64,000 bases of DNA from Pollutibacter soli (GCA_029269725.1 JARJHS010000004.1:310001-374000), one strand, 5' to 3'; positions 52,488-61,318 are shown, counted from the stretch's first letter. The notes: a model not told the origin generated them from the sequence alone. Program-made: numbers and translations.

Positions 52488-53327
52488 TCATTTAGCCGCC
52501 ATTGGCTTGTAAAAATAAGGACGACCAGAGATCATTTTTTCGACAACCAGGTGGAAAATGGATTTCAGATGATTTCTATTATTAAACCGGAAAAAAAATT
52601 CGTCAAGATAACCTGAAACAAAATGACCGGAACAATGATGATGAATTCCTCTTAGCCAGTTTTTCAAATTGAGGACGACGATGTCTGAAGCAGATTGGTT
52701 TCTTTTTTGTTTTTTTTTCTTCGAATGGAACTCTTTTTCATGAATTCGTAGTTTGCTACCGGTATCGTTTGAAGATCCGCTTGCATTTCCACGGTCAACC
52801 ACCTGCGCAGATCCATGTACTATTTTACGACCATTGAATACTAATGAAATTACAGCCCTTTTTTCAGATCCGCGAAACCGGCTTTTTGATTCCACTTCTG
52901 CTCCACCTATTTGTATTTCAACTTTGTATAAATCCCCAGGCGGTATGAATTCTTCACCGCTTTTTATCGCTTCCTGAAGCTTTCGCTTGAAAAGCCATGC
53001 AGTAGTTTGCCGGATTCCGAAACTGCGTGATATCTCCAGTGTTGAAATGCCTTTTTTCCTGGACATCACCAGCAATGCAATACCGAAAGCCTTTAATAAT
53101 GGAAATTTTATCTTATGAAATACCGTATTGGCAGTCACCGACTCATCATAATCGCATAAGCGGCACCGTTGATGGAATTTTGTTTCCCCTTTGTAACTAA
53201 GGTCATTGTTGCATTTCCTGCAACAATAACCATTCTGCCATTTGATTGAGTATAAATAAGTTCTGCAATCATCATCTGTTTTGAAAATCTGATTGAACTT
53301 TTGAAAAGTGGTACTCTTGAATTTCAT
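52488..53327 (-). CDS. IS1595-like transposase-derived gene, catalytic residues apparently lost
   Basis: A 279-residue protein. The N-terminal part is a transposase zinc ribbon (CCRKCNN ... CRLCDYDES) and the helical ISTLEISRSFGIRQTTAWLFKRKLQEA segment of IS1595/ISXO2-like transposases. The DDE core is abnormal: the site expected as V-E-x-D-E-x-x-I-G-G reads KVEIQIGG, the middle part after GSAQVVDRG is short and Ser/Lys-rich, and the tail LRGIHHHCSGHFVSGYLDEFFFRFNNR keeps only the end of the domain. So it is either a dead or a domesticated copy, despite an intact frame. I found no clear terminal inverted repeats or target duplication. Confidence 0.75.
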   Translation of the reverse strand: MKFKSTTFQKFNQIFKTDDDCRTYLYSIKWQNGYCCRKCNNDLSYKGETKFHQRCRLCDYDESVTANTVFHKIKFPLLKAFGIALLVMSRKKGISTLEISRSFGIRQTTAWLFKRKLQEAIKSGEEFIPPGDLYKVEIQIGGAEVESKSRFRGSEKRAVISLVFNGRKIVHGSAQVVDRGNASGSSNDTGSKLRIHEKEFHSKKKKQKRNQSASDIVVLNLKNWLRGIHHHCSGHFVSGYLDEFFFRFNNRNHLKSIFHLVVEKMISGRPYFYKPMAAK

Positions 53328-53345
53328 AGAATTTTTTCTATGAAA
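53322..53345. promoter_or_regulatory. inverted repeat overlapping the transposase-like start codon
   Basis: TTTCATAG (53322-53329) and CTATGAAA (53338-53345) are perfect 8-bp complements around an 8-bp AT loop. The transposase-like gene's ATG (53325-53327 on the minus strand) lies inside one arm, so the mRNA hairpin could hide the start codon. Confidence 0.55.
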
Positions 53346-53430
53346 CTATGATTGCAGCAGGCAGCCTTCCAAGTGTGAAAAACGGAAATCCAGTGTATTT
53401 TTCTGACTCGCGGCCTAAATGGATATTCGG

Positions 53431-54711
53431 TCAGAGAAACTCAACAACCCGCTCCATTTTCATACTTCTCGAGCCTTTAACCAATACCATCGCATCCTTT
53501 ACATCCTGTTCCTTCAGCCATTCACCAGCCTCTACCGCATCCTTGAAAAACCGGTATGGATGATGCACCATAGCGAAATCGCCTCCCACCAGCAACACAT
53601 TCTTCCAGGAATACAATTTCAGCAGCTGAACAATCGCTTCGTGTTCTGCAATACTGGTTTCTCCAAGCTCCATCATTCCGCCAAGTATTATCCATTTGTT
53701 CTTATCTGGCTGTGCTGCAAAATTTTCAATGGCCACTTTCATGCTGCTCGGATTTGCATTGTATGCATCGAGAATTATTTCATTGCCATTTTTTTTGATC
53801 AGCTGCGACCGGCTATTGGAAGGATTATACCCGGAGATTGCTGCTATAATTGCTGCAGGTGAAACATTGAAAAATTTTCCTACAGCAACAGCTACCAACA
53901 CATTTGGCAGGTTATAGTCGCCCACCAATCTTGTATCTATCTCATTAATCCCTGAATCATCAAATCCAACTTTCAGGAAGGGCTCTGCGCTTATGACGTG
54001 ACCATTGGTGGTTGTGCTATGAGTACCATAAGTAATTACTGTCGGAATGCCACTGCTCATTGAACGCAGATAATCATAATCCCACATGACAAAGGCAGTT
54101 CCCTTGTTTGCACGAAGAAAATCATACAATTCACCTTTTCCCTTTCTTACACCTTCAATGCCACCAAAGCCTTCGAGATGCGCTTTACCGCAGTTGGTGA
54201 TAATGCCATGCGTTGGCAAAGCTATCCTGCAATAGCTTTCAATTTCTTTCTGGTGATTGGCACCCATTTCGATGACGGCCATCTGTGCATCCTTTCCGAT
54301 GGAAAGTATTGTAAGTGGTACACCGATATGATTATTCAGATTGCCGGCAGTGGTGTAGGTAACATAGCTTGTCTCCAGAACGGCATGTACCAGTTCCTTT
54401 GTCGTTGTCTTACCGTTGCTTCCGGTAATTGCAATGAAAGGAATATTGAATTGTTTACGATGATGCAATGCAAGTTCCTGAAGCGCAACAAGACTATCAT
54501 TAACAAGAAATACACGATCGTCTTTTATACCAGGATCTTCATCAACGACTACGGCTTTTGCGCCAAGTTCAAGCGCTTTCAAAGCAAAACTGTTGCCGTT
54601 GAAACTGGGACCTTTCAAAGCAAAAAAAATCTCATCTTTTGCAATCTTCCTGGTATCGGTTTGTACTCCCGGGCTCCTTTTAAAAACCTCGTATAATGTT
54701 TCAATACTCAT
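53431..54711 (-). CDS. murF: UDP-N-acetylmuramoyl-tripeptide--D-alanyl-D-alanine ligase
   Basis: A 426-residue Mur ligase that adds D-Ala-D-Ala to the peptidoglycan precursor. The ATP loop is GSNGKTTT (97-104). The central domain has NLNNHIGVPLTIL and IEMGANHQKEI, and the C-terminal domain follows with ILDAYNANPSSMKVAI, the MurF-specific DAYNANP. It lies immediately downstream of gldJ on the same strand, though a terminator sits between them. Length is standard. Confidence 0.95.
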   Translation of the reverse strand: MSIETLYEVFKRSPGVQTDTRKIAKDEIFFALKGPSFNGNSFALKALELGAKAVVVDEDPGIKDDRVFLVNDSLVALQELALHHRKQFNIPFIAITGSNGKTTTKELVHAVLETSYVTYTTAGNLNNHIGVPLTILSIGKDAQMAVIEMGANHQKEIESYCRIALPTHGIITNCGKAHLEGFGGIEGVRKGKGELYDFLRANKGTAFVMWDYDYLRSMSSGIPTVITYGTHSTTTNGHVISAEPFLKVGFDDSGINEIDTRLVGDYNLPNVLVAVAVGKFFNVSPAAIIAAISGYNPSNSRSQLIKKNGNEIILDAYNANPSSMKVAIENFAAQPDKNKWIILGGMMELGETSIAEHEAIVQLLKLYSWKNVLLVGGDFAMVHHPYRFFKDAVEAGEWLKEQDVKDAMVLVKGSRSMKMERVVEFL

Positions 54712-54730
54712 GTGTCAAATATATAGCGCA

Positions 54731-54766
54731 AAAAAAAAGCCTTTCCTGATTTGGAAAGGCTTTTTT
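54731..54766 (-). terminator. terminator of gldJ, before murF
   Basis: A perfect 9-bp stem, AGCCTTTCC (54738-54746) with GGAAAGGCT (54753-54761), loop of six bases, flanked by eight A on one side and six T on the other. Read on the minus strand it ends the gldJ message; it would work in both directions. Confidence 0.85.
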
Positions 54767-54781
54767 ATAAAATGAGTTCGA

Positions 54782-56323
54782 TTATTTTTTTCTTGAATTC
54801 TGACGTTGTTTGCTGAAATGGTTACCATTTTTGAAACCATTACCTTCCTGGCTACCTACGCGATCCATCGCGCAACGGAAACCGAGAGTAGCACTTGACT
54901 GATCTTCTTCCATGAAACGGCGCGTACCAGGACCCAGCCAGTAAGGACGATCATCCCAGCTACCACCTTTATATACTCTTGATTTATCGCTGATCAACGT
55001 TGTTTTACCATAACCGTAAGCTACCATTGAAGATGAATCACCATCGAGATAGTTTACAACATTACCTCTCTGATAGTTACGACGGTTTTTACTTTCTTCG
55101 TCTGTTACAGGAACGTATTTCACACGACCAAGGCTGTCTCTTTCGAATTCGCCATTATCGTTTTTATACAGTTTCTCGTATTTGTTACCACGATATGGGT
55201 TCAGATCATCCACATCCATGTTTGACAACGGACGGAAAACGTCAGCAACCCACTCGTTTACATTACCAGACATATTATAAAGGCCAAAACCATTAGGGAA
55301 ATAAGCTTCGATCGGACCAGGGATAGACGCGTTGTCATTCAGACCACCTGCGATACCCATGTTATCACCATTACCTCTTTTGAAGTTAGCGAGAAATTTA
55401 CCCTGCCAGCTACCATGACGAGCATCACGAAGACCATTCACATTCTGTGACCATGAATACACCTGTTTGTTCATGATCAACTCCTCACCACGTTTGCCTT
55501 CTTTTTTCTTTGTTTTTGGATTCTGGTTGATATAACCCAGCGCTGCATATTCCCACTCAGCTTCAGTTGGGAGCCTGTAGTTAGGGAGCAGGTAACCATC
55601 TTCAAATTTTACGAAATTGCGGGGGCGTCCGTTAGCATCCAGCAAAGGATTCTTTTTAGGTTTGCCCGGCATTGGAGAATACAGACCCAGCAGGTAAGAT
55701 TTTGTAGTGAAGTTTTCTTCACCCTGACCCTGGATTGTTTTCAACTGATTTTTATTGATATAACCTTTCTCTACCAGGATAAGCTCATTGACGCGGTTAC
55801 TTCTCCAAAGACAAAAATCATTTGCCTGGCGCCAGTTTACGCCAACTACAGGGTAGTTGTTATAAGAAGGATGGCGGAAATAATATTCTACCAGCGGTTC
55901 GTTCGCAGCCAGCTCACTGCGCCAAACCAGTGTGTCGGGTTTTGCTCCATCGATCAGTTTTGCATACTGAGGATCGTCGAAAGCATTTTCTAACCAATAC
56001 AGGTATTCACGGTAGTGAACGTTGGCAACCTCTGTACGGTCGATATAAAATGAAGAAACAGTAACCCTGCGGGGTACGTTGTTCCAGTCACCCATTACAT
56101 CTTCTTCAGTTGCACCCATAGTATAGGTACCACCTTGCACAAACACAAGTCCCGGGCCGGTCTTCTGTTCCTTTTCTTTGGAAACATTATAACCACCCAT
56201 GTTCTTGTCATTGTAATTCCACCCGGTGACGGAAGATTTTTCTTTTTTGTTTTTCCCGAAAAGCCCATTCTTACATGAAGAAAGTAAAGGAAGGGCTGCG
56301 AGTACGATTAAAAGGTTTTTCAT
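54782..56323 (-). CDS. gldJ: gliding motility lipoprotein GldJ
   Basis: A 513-residue outer-membrane-associated lipoprotein needed for gliding and type IX secretion in the group. The start at 56323 gives a clean lipoprotein signal (MKNLLIVLAALPLLSSC, Cys at 17). The mature part is an FGE-sulfatase-like (SUMF1) domain: GLVFVQGGTYTMGATEEDVMGDWNN, YRLPTEAEWEYAALG, GNVNEWVADVFRP, and the closing VYKGGSWDDRPYWLGPGTRRFMEEDQSSATLGFRC. The segment GWNYNDKNMGGY is typical for GldJ rather than GldK. In-frame ATGs at 56338 and 56455 also exist but add residues before the signal. It is divergent from porV. Confidence 0.93.
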   Translation of the reverse strand: MKNLLIVLAALPLLSSCKNGLFGKNKKEKSSVTGWNYNDKNMGGYNVSKEKEQKTGPGLVFVQGGTYTMGATEEDVMGDWNNVPRRVTVSSFYIDRTEVANVHYREYLYWLENAFDDPQYAKLIDGAKPDTLVWRSELAANEPLVEYYFRHPSYNNYPVVGVNWRQANDFCLWRSNRVNELILVEKGYINKNQLKTIQGQGEENFTTKSYLLGLYSPMPGKPKKNPLLDANGRPRNFVKFEDGYLLPNYRLPTEAEWEYAALGYINQNPKTKKKEGKRGEELIMNKQVYSWSQNVNGLRDARHGSWQGKFLANFKRGNGDNMGIAGGLNDNASIPGPIEAYFPNGFGLYNMSGNVNEWVADVFRPLSNMDVDDLNPYRGNKYEKLYKNDNGEFERDSLGRVKYVPVTDEESKNRRNYQRGNVVNYLDGDSSSMVAYGYGKTTLISDKSRVYKGGSWDDRPYWLGPGTRRFMEEDQSSATLGFRCAMDRVGSQEGNGFKNGNHFSKQRQNSRKK

Positions 56324-56455
56324 GCTCAAATTTTGCATTTTGCTGGATTTAGCTATTTGAAAACGGTTAGTGTAACAAAATATTGTTTGAATCCGTGCAT
56401 GTATATAACGATGCGAATGTAATAGATTTTGCCAATTTCCGGATTGATAACACAT

Positions 56456-56867
56456 TCAATTATTGTTTATTAAATGCTAAATGTATCCACTGCTATTTCC
56501 CGGAAGCAAACGCTTTCAGATTCTTTCAAATACCAACGGATTTTGCTTCCGGTTAGTTTTTTCACTGTTTTAAGTATGCCCGGAACAGCTCTTGGCACGG
56601 TCCTTGGGTAGCCCTGCTGACGACTTTTTTGCCTGTGGGATAATGGAATGATTACCACAAATAAAAAACAATAAAGTCCGGAACAGGCCGTTCATTGTGG
56701 GTATCCGTTTAGTATTGATGTTTACAGAACGAAGCATGAATCGATAGGCGGGAAATATCGTTAATTTATAGTGAATTAGGTAAAAACAGTATTTTTGGCT
56801 CCCCAAACAGTTTGAATGGCATAAACTTCTACTCAATTTATTTACTAGAATAGCCAAATTTCTTTTC
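56456..56867. other. gldJ-porV divergent intergenic region with inverted repeat and promoter
   Basis: A 412-bp region carrying both promoters. CCGGAAGCAAA (56499-56509) and TTTGCTTCCGG (56541-56551) are perfect 11-bp arms around a 31-bp loop, followed on the plus strand by TTAGTTTTTTC, so it could be a small transcript's terminator or a regulatory stem. TATTTTTG at 56790-56797 is a perfect -7 box for porV. Confidence 0.6.
56790..56797 (+). promoter_or_regulatory. -7 promoter box (TATTTTTG) of porV
   Basis: A perfect TAnnTTTG match. Transcription would start about 56803, giving a leader of about 65 nt to the ATG at 56868. Confidence 0.5.
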
Positions 56868-58028
56868 ATGAAACAAACTTTCAGGAAACTAGCTGTAGGG
56901 GCGGTGTGTGTTGCATTTGCCATGGGGACAAAGGCTCAGACGGCCGACAGAATAAATGTCGTTACTTCGGCAGTGCCCTTCCTTCGAATTTCTCCGGATG
57001 CTCGTGCGGGTGGTATGGGTGATATGGGGGTAGCAACTTCAGCCGATGTTAATTCCCAGTTTTACAATCTTGCGAAATATCCGTTTACAAAAAATAAAGG
57101 GTCTGTAGCAGTCACTTATACACCCTGGTTAAAAGACCTTGGATTAAATGACGTGTATCTTGCTTCTCTCGCGGGTTTTTATAAACTCGATGATCTACAG
57201 GCGCTTTCGGCATCATTAAGATATTTCAGCCTCGGAAATATTCAGTTTACTGATAATCTGGGTAATGACCTGAACTCTTTCCGCCCACGGGAATTTTCAT
57301 TCGACCTTGGTTATTCAAGAAAACTTTCTGACCCATTTAGTATAGGCGTGGCCGTAAGGTATATCAATTCAAACCTTGCTGGCGGACAGGCTGTTAATGG
57401 CGTTGCCTATAAAGCAGGAAGCACTGTTGCTGCAGATCTTGGTTTATTCTACACGACTGCGGACGAAAATGGTGCCGGCTGGAACTTTGGTCTTGCCTTA
57501 ACCAATCTCGGTGGCAAAATTGGTTACACCAACGACGCTACTCAGAAAGACTTTATTCCGGCCAATCTTGGTCTGGGTACCGTTTACACTTCTGCATTTA
57601 ATGAAGTTCACAAGATTTCCTTCGGTTTGGATATCCATAAATTAATGGTTCCAACTCCTCCGGCCCTGGGTGATTCGGCAGGTCTGGTAAATTACCGGAG
57701 TAAGGGTGTTGTTGGAAGCTGGTTCAGTTCTTTCGGCGATGCTCCCGGGGGTTTCAGTGAAGAGCTTCGTGAGTTCTATTTCTCAGTAGGTGCCGAATAC
57801 TGGTACAACAACCAGTTCGCATTCCGTGCAGGATATTTTTACGAAGATGCTACAAAAGGTAATCGTCAATATTTCACCGTCGGTGCTGGTATCAAATACA
57901 ACATCTTCGGTCTGAACTTCTCTTACCTGATTCCTTCAGGATCAGGCGTTAACAGAAACCCGCTGTCAAATACTTTACGTTTCAGTCTTGTATTTGATTT
58001 TGATGGTGGCGGTGCTGATAAAGAATAA
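56868..58028 (+). CDS. porV: type IX secretion outer-membrane protein PorV
   Basis: A 386-residue FadL-like outer-membrane beta-barrel that shuttles cargo from the type IX translocon. The signal peptide ends near residue 24 (KAQTAD). Diagnostic features are PFLRISPDARAGGMGDMGVATSADVNSQFYNLAKYPF (in segments), alternating amphipathic strands, and a C-terminus ending VFDFDGGGADKE with aromatic strands before it. It is divergently transcribed from gldJ, the usual linkage of these genes in the group. It would handle the sorting-domain proteins encoded at 10.5-21 kb and 58.7 kb. Confidence 0.93.
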   Translation: MKQTFRKLAVGAVCVAFAMGTKAQTADRINVVTSAVPFLRISPDARAGGMGDMGVATSADVNSQFYNLAKYPFTKNKGSVAVTYTPWLKDLGLNDVYLASLAGFYKLDDLQALSASLRYFSLGNIQFTDNLGNDLNSFRPREFSFDLGYSRKLSDPFSIGVAVRYINSNLAGGQAVNGVAYKAGSTVAADLGLFYTTADENGAGWNFGLALTNLGGKIGYTNDATQKDFIPANLGLGTVYTSAFNEVHKISFGLDIHKLMVPTPPALGDSAGLVNYRSKGVVGSWFSSFGDAPGGFSEELREFYFSVGAEYWYNNQFAFRAGYFYEDATKGNRQYFTVGAGIKYNIFGLNFSYLIPSGSGVNRNPLSNTLRFSLVFDFDGGGADKE

Positions 58029-58050
58029 TTCTTATAAACATATTAGCAAA

Positions 58051-58092
58051 TGAGCAAGGCCCCGAGTTCTTCCGGGGCCTTGCTCATTTAGG
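58051..58092 (+). terminator. strong rho-independent terminator of porV
   Basis: ATGAGCAAGGCCCCG (58051-58065) is perfectly complementary to 58074-58088 around an 8-base loop, followed by TTTA. A 15-bp perfect stem is unusually long. Confidence 0.85.
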
Positions 58093-58104
58093 GTTTAAGG
58101 TCTT

Positions 58105-58139
58105 ACGTTCTACGTTCAACGTTGAACTTTCCACATTGA
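58105..58139. repeat. heptad array G, decaying (TACGTTC to CACATTG)
   Basis: Units in register: TACGTTC, TACGTTC, AACGTTG, AACTTTC, CACATTG, then the period fades. It lies between the porV terminator and the ispF promoter; the last unit's TTG (58137-58139) is at -33 spacing from the ispF -7 box. Confidence 0.7.
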
Positions 58140-58157
58140 ACCTTCCCCGTTCCTTTG

Positions 58158-58165
58158 TATTTTCG
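58158..58165 (+). promoter_or_regulatory. -7 promoter box (TATTTTCG) of ispF
   Basis: One mismatch to TAnnTTTG, with TTG (58137-58139) 18 bases upstream as a -33 element. Transcription would start near 58171, about 10 bases before the ATG at 58182. Confidence 0.5.
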
Positions 58166-58181
58166 CGCCTTAAATTCTTTC

Positions 58182-58664
58182 ATGTCATTCAGAATAGGTT
58201 TTGGTATCGATTTTCATCAGTTGGTAGAGCACAGGGATCTGTGGCTGGGTGGCGTAAAAATTCCTCACGAGAGAGGCGCAAAAGGACATAGTGATGCAGA
58301 TGTTCTTCTTCATGCCATTTGCGACGCAATGTTAGGCGCAGCCGCACTTGGCGATATTGGCGTCCACTTCCCTGATACGAGCAGTGAGTTCAAGGATATT
58401 GATAGTAAGATCCTTTTGAAAAGATCTGTCGACCTCATAACAAGTGCAGGATATAAGATCAACAATATCGATAGCACGCTTTGTCTTGAGCAACCGAAGA
58501 TTAAGCCCTTCGTTCCGCTGATGCAGGAAGTGATAGCACACATTTGCGGGATAAGTCTTGGTGATGTTTCGATAAAAGCCACTACCACCGAAAAGATGGG
58601 TTTCGTTGGACGGGAAGAAGGTCTCGTAGCGTATGCAACTATTCTCCTCGTGAAAAATGTTTAA
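58182..58664 (+). CDS. ispF: 2-C-methyl-D-erythritol 2,4-cyclodiphosphate synthase
   Basis: A 160-residue trimeric enzyme of the MEP isoprenoid pathway. Zinc ligands D10, H12 (GIDFHQL) and H44 (DADVLLHAICDAM) are present, as are GDIGVHFPDT and the C-terminal IKATTTEKMGFVGREEGLVA. Start: ATG 58182, preferred over an in-frame ATG at 58155 because the family fold begins at once and the -7 box lies between them. It is followed at 30 bp by a secreted gliding-associated protein gene. Confidence 0.95.
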   Translation: MSFRIGFGIDFHQLVEHRDLWLGGVKIPHERGAKGHSDADVLLHAICDAMLGAAALGDIGVHFPDTSSEFKDIDSKILLKRSVDLITSAGYKINNIDSTLCLEQPKIKPFVPLMQEVIAHICGISLGDVSIKATTTEKMGFVGREEGLVAYATILLVKNV

Positions 58665-58694
58665 TAAATTCAAACATAGATTCCGCACCGTTTC

Positions 58695-60794
58695 ATGAAG
58701 CAAATCATTTCTGTACTTGTTCTCCTGATCACACTGAATTGTTTTTCGCAAAAACAGGCAAATGTGTGGTATTTCGGAAATAAAGCAGGAATTGATTTTA
58801 GTGCAGGCGCTCCGCAAGCACTCGATAACGGAGTGATGACCACTGATGAAGGTTGTGCAACCATCTCTGACTCCAATGGTAAACTCCTTTTCTATACTGA
58901 TGGTCGTAAAGTTTTTAACAGGCTTCACAAGGAAATGCCAAACGGGTCTGATCTGGCAGGAAGTGTAAGTAGTACCCAGAGTGCCGTCATTATTAAAAGC
59001 CCAGCAAACGACAGTATCTATTATGTTTTTACTGTCGGCTCTGAAAGACAGGAAACCGGTTTATGTTATTCTGAAGTCAATCTTAATCGTGACGGAGGCA
59101 ACGGTGCTGTCGTAACAAAAAATATCAGGTTGCTGTCAGGCGCATACGAAAAAATCGGTGCCGTAAGTCATTGTAATAATCGCGATAGCTGGGTGGTTGG
59201 CCGGCGTTTTGGTTCCAGCGAATATTATGCATTCCTCGTTACAAAAAATGGCGTTGAAACCACACCGGTGATGAGTAGTTCCGGAATCAGTATCGGTGGC
59301 GCTGGTGTAAACAGCATTGGTGTATTGCGTTTTTCCAGCAATGGGAAAAAAATCGCTGCAATGCACAGCTATGAAAATGACATTATCGAGCTGATGGATT
59401 TTGATGGCCTCACGGGTAAGATGTCAAATCCCATGCTGCTCAGAGCAAATCCTGCATCAGTACCGGCAAGAAATATCACCGGAGTTTATGGAGCAGAATT
59501 TTCCAGTGACAGTAAGCTGCTATACGTTTCCTGGTACAGCACCGTATTGCAGAAAGGATTGATTGCTCAGTTTGATGTTACTTCAGGCAGGCAGGCGACT
59601 ATACAGGCTTCGTTACAACATGTGTTTGAATCAAAGGCTTTGCCGACAGGAATTCAGATGGGTCCTGATGGTAAAATTTACATCTCCTGTCTCTACGAAA
59701 ATTATATTTCTGTTGTGAACAATCCCAATGTAAAGGGGATGGGATGCAATGTACAATACCAGGCACTCAAACTGGGTGAAACCGGGCAGCGATTCTGTCT
59801 CGCCGGACTTCCCTCATTTGTTCAAAGCTATTTTTCGCCATCTTCCCTGAGTTTTAATTTTTCCCGCACTGGTGATTGTAGTGAGAAAAATATTAAGTTT
59901 TTACTCAACAGGGTTATTGGCGCTGATTCAGTAAAATGGAATTTCGGTGATCCGAATTCAGGAGCCAGTAACACTTCCAATCTGTTTGAGCCAACGCATC
60001 AATTTCCAGGACCGGGTGTGTTCGACGTTTCTCTGGTCGTTTATAAAGATGATTGTACAAAAGCAAACGACACAGTTAAACAATCCATTTGGGTCACGGA
60101 TTTTACAAAAGATTTACTTGGTCCCGACAGACTTATTTGTTCAGGCGAGGCGATCACCGTGTCGGTTCCTGTGTCCAATATTGGGTATACATGGAGCACA
60201 GGCAGTACAGCATCATCAATTAAGATTGATCAATCCGGGCTATACTGGCTGGAGGTAAATCAGCTGGGTTGCAGTGAAAGAGATTCAATTACTGTGGATT
60301 TCAAACCGACACCTTCGGTTAACCTGGGCCGTGATACTGCATTGTGCGCCGGAGAAACATTGTTGTTAAATGCTGCTACAGGAGGTGCAACTTATCAATG
60401 GAGTACCGGTCAGACCACACCTGATCTGCTGGTCAGGAATTCAGGTCAGTACAGTGTGAAAGTTACTGTGCAGGGTTGCGCTGCATCCGACACCATCAAA
60501 ATCGAACCTGGCAGCTGCAAACTGTTCATTCCGAATGCATTTACGCCAAACGGTGATGGATTGAATGATGGGTTTGGAATGTTGAATACCGGATCAATCA
60601 ATACATATTCTCTGATCATCTATGATCGATGGGGCAAGAGAATTTTTGCCACAACTAATAAGAATGAAAAATGGAACGGAATGACAGGAGGTCGGCAGGC
60701 GCAGCCGGGAACGTATGTTTGGATACTCACTTATACGAAAAACGGAGAGCCTGATACCAAAAATGCAAAAGGAACGGTGGAACTGATAAGATAG
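58695..60794 (+). CDS. gliding-associated secreted protein with type-B type IX sorting domain
   Basis: A 699-residue protein. Signal peptide: 1-19. The N-terminal two-fifths (about 20-390) has repeated motifs such as GKLLFYTDGRKVFN and LCFYS-like strands, consistent with a beta-propeller often found before PKD modules. A PKD domain covers about 390-470 (SVKWNFGDPNSGASN, the WxFGDG-type pattern). Two Ig-like SPRY/gliding repeats follow (GYTWSTGSTASSI and TYQWSTGQTTPDL). The tail, IPNAFTPNGDGLNDGF to YVWILTYTKNG, is the CHU_C/type-B type IX sorting domain. Function is unknown; it is probably displayed or released. Confidence 0.85.
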   Translation: MKQIISVLVLLITLNCFSQKQANVWYFGNKAGIDFSAGAPQALDNGVMTTDEGCATISDSNGKLLFYTDGRKVFNRLHKEMPNGSDLAGSVSSTQSAVIIKSPANDSIYYVFTVGSERQETGLCYSEVNLNRDGGNGAVVTKNIRLLSGAYEKIGAVSHCNNRDSWVVGRRFGSSEYYAFLVTKNGVETTPVMSSSGISIGGAGVNSIGVLRFSSNGKKIAAMHSYENDIIELMDFDGLTGKMSNPMLLRANPASVPARNITGVYGAEFSSDSKLLYVSWYSTVLQKGLIAQFDVTSGRQATIQASLQHVFESKALPTGIQMGPDGKIYISCLYENYISVVNNPNVKGMGCNVQYQALKLGETGQRFCLAGLPSFVQSYFSPSSLSFNFSRTGDCSEKNIKFLLNRVIGADSVKWNFGDPNSGASNTSNLFEPTHQFPGPGVFDVSLVVYKDDCTKANDTVKQSIWVTDFTKDLLGPDRLICSGEAITVSVPVSNIGYTWSTGSTASSIKIDQSGLYWLEVNQLGCSERDSITVDFKPTPSVNLGRDTALCAGETLLLNAATGGATYQWSTGQTTPDLLVRNSGQYSVKVTVQGCAASDTIKIEPGSCKLFIPNAFTPNGDGLNDGFGMLNTGSINTYSLIIYDRWGKRIFATTNKNEKWNGMTGGRQAQPGTYVWILTYTKNGEPDTKNAKGTVELIR

Positions 60795-60805
60795 TGTTAT
60801 ATAAC

Positions 60806-60837
60806 TGCCATGAATTAAACCAATGGCATAATTTTTT
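60806..60837 (+). terminator. weak terminator before dut
   Basis: TGCCAT (60806-60811) pairs with ATGGCA (60823-60828) around 11 bases, followed by TAATTTTTT. It ends the gliding-protein transcript. Confidence 0.5.
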
Positions 60838-60855
60838 ACCCAACAACCATAAGAA

Positions 60856-61299
60856 ATGGCCGAAACCATAGTCAAAATCATTAACAGATCTGCCAATCCC
60901 TTACCCGCTTACGCAACAAGCGGTGCTTCAGGTATGGATCTGCGTGCGGACTTGCAAACACCAATAGCCCTGGAACCAATGCAGAGGATATTGGTTCCTA
61001 CGGGAATTTTTATAGAAATTCCGGAAGGTTTCGAGGTGCAGGTCAGACCAAGAAGCGGGCTTGCGATCAAACAGGGCGTCACCTGTCTGAATACACCCGG
61101 CACTATTGATGCTGATTACAGGGGAGAAATCAGGGTCATACTGATTAACCTGTCTGCAGAGAAGCAGACGATTCAGCACGGTGACAGAATAGCGCAGATG
61201 GTTTTACAGAAAGTGGAAAAGATCAATTGGGAAGAAACGACAATGATCAGCGAAACAGAGAGGAATGAAGGTGGTTTTGGACATACGGGTAAAAATTAA
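60856..61299 (+). CDS. dut: dUTP diphosphatase
   Basis: A 147-residue trimeric dUTPase. The five family motifs are visible: [12 protein letters not shown] (1), RPRSGLA (2), [14 protein letters not shown] (3), GDRIAQMV (4) and [11 protein letters not shown] (5, the P-loop-like C-terminal arm). It hydrolyses dUTP to dUMP to keep uracil out of DNA. A DUF4292 gene starts 20 bases downstream. Confidence 0.96.
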   Translation: MAETIVKIINRSANPLPAYATSGASGMDLRADLQTPIALEPMQRILVPTGIFIEIPEGFEVQVRPRSGLAIKQGVTCLNTPGTIDADYRGEIRVILINLSAEKQTIQHGDRIAQMVLQKVEKINWEETTMISETERNEGGFGHTGKN

Positions 61300-61318
61300 A
61301 AGAACTGAAATTTTAAAA

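Noticed and set aside
52406-53430. Terminal inverted repeats and target duplication around the IS1595-like gene
   Set aside because: No matching ends were found on the two sides; the only clear palindrome lies on the start codon.
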